Shown: positions 21,767-22,679 of the stretch, piece by piece
Position numbering within the stretch: the stretch's first letter is position 1
How the letters are laid out: each line of letters begins with the position of its first letter
Source: CAYWKS01 sp964458935
GTDB lineage: Bacteria; Planctomycetota; Phycisphaerae; Phycisphaerales; Zrk34
Assembly: GCA_964458935.1 (NCBI GenBank)
Contig: CAYWKS010000041.1
Location: forward strand, 1-22,679
Direction: 5' to 3'
Length of the DNA stretch: 22,679 nucleotides
Notes under the pieces: model-generated
The model's database searches: none
What the model saw: the letters and a program-made list of their open reading frames with translations, nothing else
Told to the model about the DNA's origin: nothing
Made by a program: the position numbers and the translations under genes

Positions 21767-22438
21767 TCAGGAACGCCGACGCGGGATCAGGCACAGCCCG
21801 CCGAGGCCCAGCAGGGCCAGCGTCGCCGGCTCGGGCACGATCGTCACGGCCAGCGAGCCGTCGCGGTTGCCCTCGTTCTTGATATCGCCGTCTTCGTAGA
21901 ACACGCCGCCCGCGTAGGTGCTGCCGCTGCTGCTGGACGTCCGGGCCCAGCGCCAGTCAAACGTGGCCGACGAATCGGTCACGTCCAGGAAGAACGCGTA
22001 GCCGGTGTTGGCCGACAGCGTGAGCGGCGAATCCAGCGTCAGCGTCGCCAGCGTGTTGTCGTCGGGCGTGACGCCGGGGAGGGTGAACGTTTCGGTCAGC
22101 TCGGTCGTCCCCGGCACGGTGATCGTCGCCGCGCTGACGTCGGCCACCTCGAAAACGTGCAGGGTGATCGTCGAGTCGTTTGCCGTATCGTTCTCATAGA
22201 TCAGGCTGAAAGACGCGACGGACAGGTCGCTCCCACCGACCGTGAAGGTCTGCGCGAAGGATGTGTCGGCCTTGTCGCCGAAGGTCATGTCAGCGACATC
22301 GCCGGTGCGGATCGGGGTGTCCGGGGCTGTCAGATTATCGAACTGCGTCTCGTCGCTGTCGGTTGAGACAACGATGCCCGCCTGCACGGTCGCGCCGAAC
22401 GCCAAGGCCAATGTCAGGGCCACACTTGCAATCTTCAT
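21767..22438 (-). CDS. PEP-CTERM sorting domain protein, function unknown
   Basis: A 223-residue exported protein. GGAG and AGGTAA lie just before ATG 22438. A signal peptide ends near 'ATVQA'. The middle is beta-rich and low in Lys/Cys, with 'FTVGGSDLSVASFSLIYEND' and 'LTLSANTGYAFFLDVTDSSA'. This layout is common in planctomycetal PEP-CTERM proteins that have a single jelly-roll or choice-of-anchor domain and no enzyme motif. The tail 'VPEPATLALLGLGGLCLI' with 'PRRRS' is a typical PEP-CTERM signal. It probably ends up at the cell surface or in exopolymer. The adjoining glycosidase-like gene shares the tail type, suggesting the same export path, with the exosortase encoded elsewhere. Its own partner or ligand cannot be deduced. 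Confidence 0.85.
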   Translation of the reverse strand: MKIASVALTLALAFGATVQAGIVVSTDSDETQFDNLTAPDTPIRTGDVADMTFGDKADTSFAQTFTVGGSDLSVASFSLIYENDTANDSTITLHVFEVADVSAATITVPGTTELTETFTLPGVTPDDNTLATLTLDSPLTLSANTGYAFFLDVTDSSATFDWRWARTSSSSGSTYAGGVFYEDGDIKNEGNRDGSLAVTIVPEPATLALLGLGGLCLIPRRRS

Positions 22439-22679
22439 TTACCTGTCTCCACTGAACCGAGTTGAGAATACGCTACGACGAAAATCATCTGCACAAACGG
22501 CCGGGGGCGCCTGATGCTTTGCCCGTCAGGGCTCCGCTGCACGCGCGAATCGGCCTGCTGCATCCCGACATCCGCAAACGGGTCGCGTCGGCACGCCCGA
22601 TCTAGCTCTCTGAGTACCTCCGCGGCGTTGAATCACGCCTACCCCCAGTCCCACACATGACAGAGGCTGTTTGCAACTA
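22439..22679. other. Terminal intergenic stretch
   Basis: Bases after the ribosome site of the 22438 gene presumably carry its promoter. I see no ORF with a start site, no RNA gene and no repeat up to the end of the window. Confidence 0.4.

Noticed and set aside
1..22679. CRISPR array or rRNA genes
   Set aside because: No regularly spaced direct repeats and no conserved rRNA stretches were seen on either strand.

Overview
The window looks like chromosomal DNA of a GC-rich planctomycete, most likely a Phycisphaerae-type organism. Three complete genes and one broken gene end in PEP-CTERM sorting tails (V/TPEP, a short hydrophobic helix, then an arginine cluster). They sit among secreted carbohydrate-active enzymes, and several other products resemble planctomycetal families. 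This assignment comes from reading protein sequence, not from a marker gene.

Left part (1 to about 4330) reads as an integrated island. It begins with a winged-helix protein (26-1180). Next is the 3' end of an integron integrase gene (1348-1584) that has lost everything upstream of the HxxR motif. Two cassette-like units follow on the same strand: a membrane-anchored trypsin-like protease (1748-2911) and an unrecognised protein with a Rossmann-like C-terminal half (2974-3882). Each unit ends in a folded palindrome with attC architecture (2882-2958 and 3887-3966). The left arms of both carry the extra bases typical of attC, and both have 3-nt and 4-nt inner spacers. A small minus-strand ORF (4103-4234) and a displaced 3' half of tRNA-Gly(GCC) (4330-4373) then mark what I infer to be the right end of the island. 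A tRNA-type hairpin (4377-4398) and chromosomal backbone follow. Integrase and cassettes run in the same direction, which is the uncommon integron layout.

Middle part (4838-11461, minus strand) is a tight operon: outer-membrane factor, membrane fusion lipoprotein, RND pump, then a two-pore-helix K+-channel-like protein. The first two genes overlap by four bases, and the later gaps are 26 and 44 bases. Upstream is the tail of an AraC-type regulator that runs into a damaged stretch (about 11691-11833) with ten Ns and long G, T and C runs. The tail of a PEP-CTERM gene emerges on the far side. The assembly is unreliable there.

Right part (11959-22679) is GC-rich backbone. It holds a phytase-like PEP-CTERM protein, a QueC-like protein with a changed ATP-binding loop, a Coa1-like membrane protein with a lipoprotein partner, and a YmdB-type phosphoesterase. 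It also holds a P-loop plus deoxyribosyltransferase-like two-domain protein, a sugar isomerase-like protein, a secreted GH2 glycosidase, a secreted beta-propeller glycosidase-like PEP-CTERM protein and a second small PEP-CTERM protein. The last three form a small polysaccharide-directed neighbourhood on the minus strand.

The most novel material is the decayed integron with its two cassettes, the tRNA-bounded island, the QueC-like protein without a normal PP-loop, and the kinase/deoxyribosyltransferase-like fusion.
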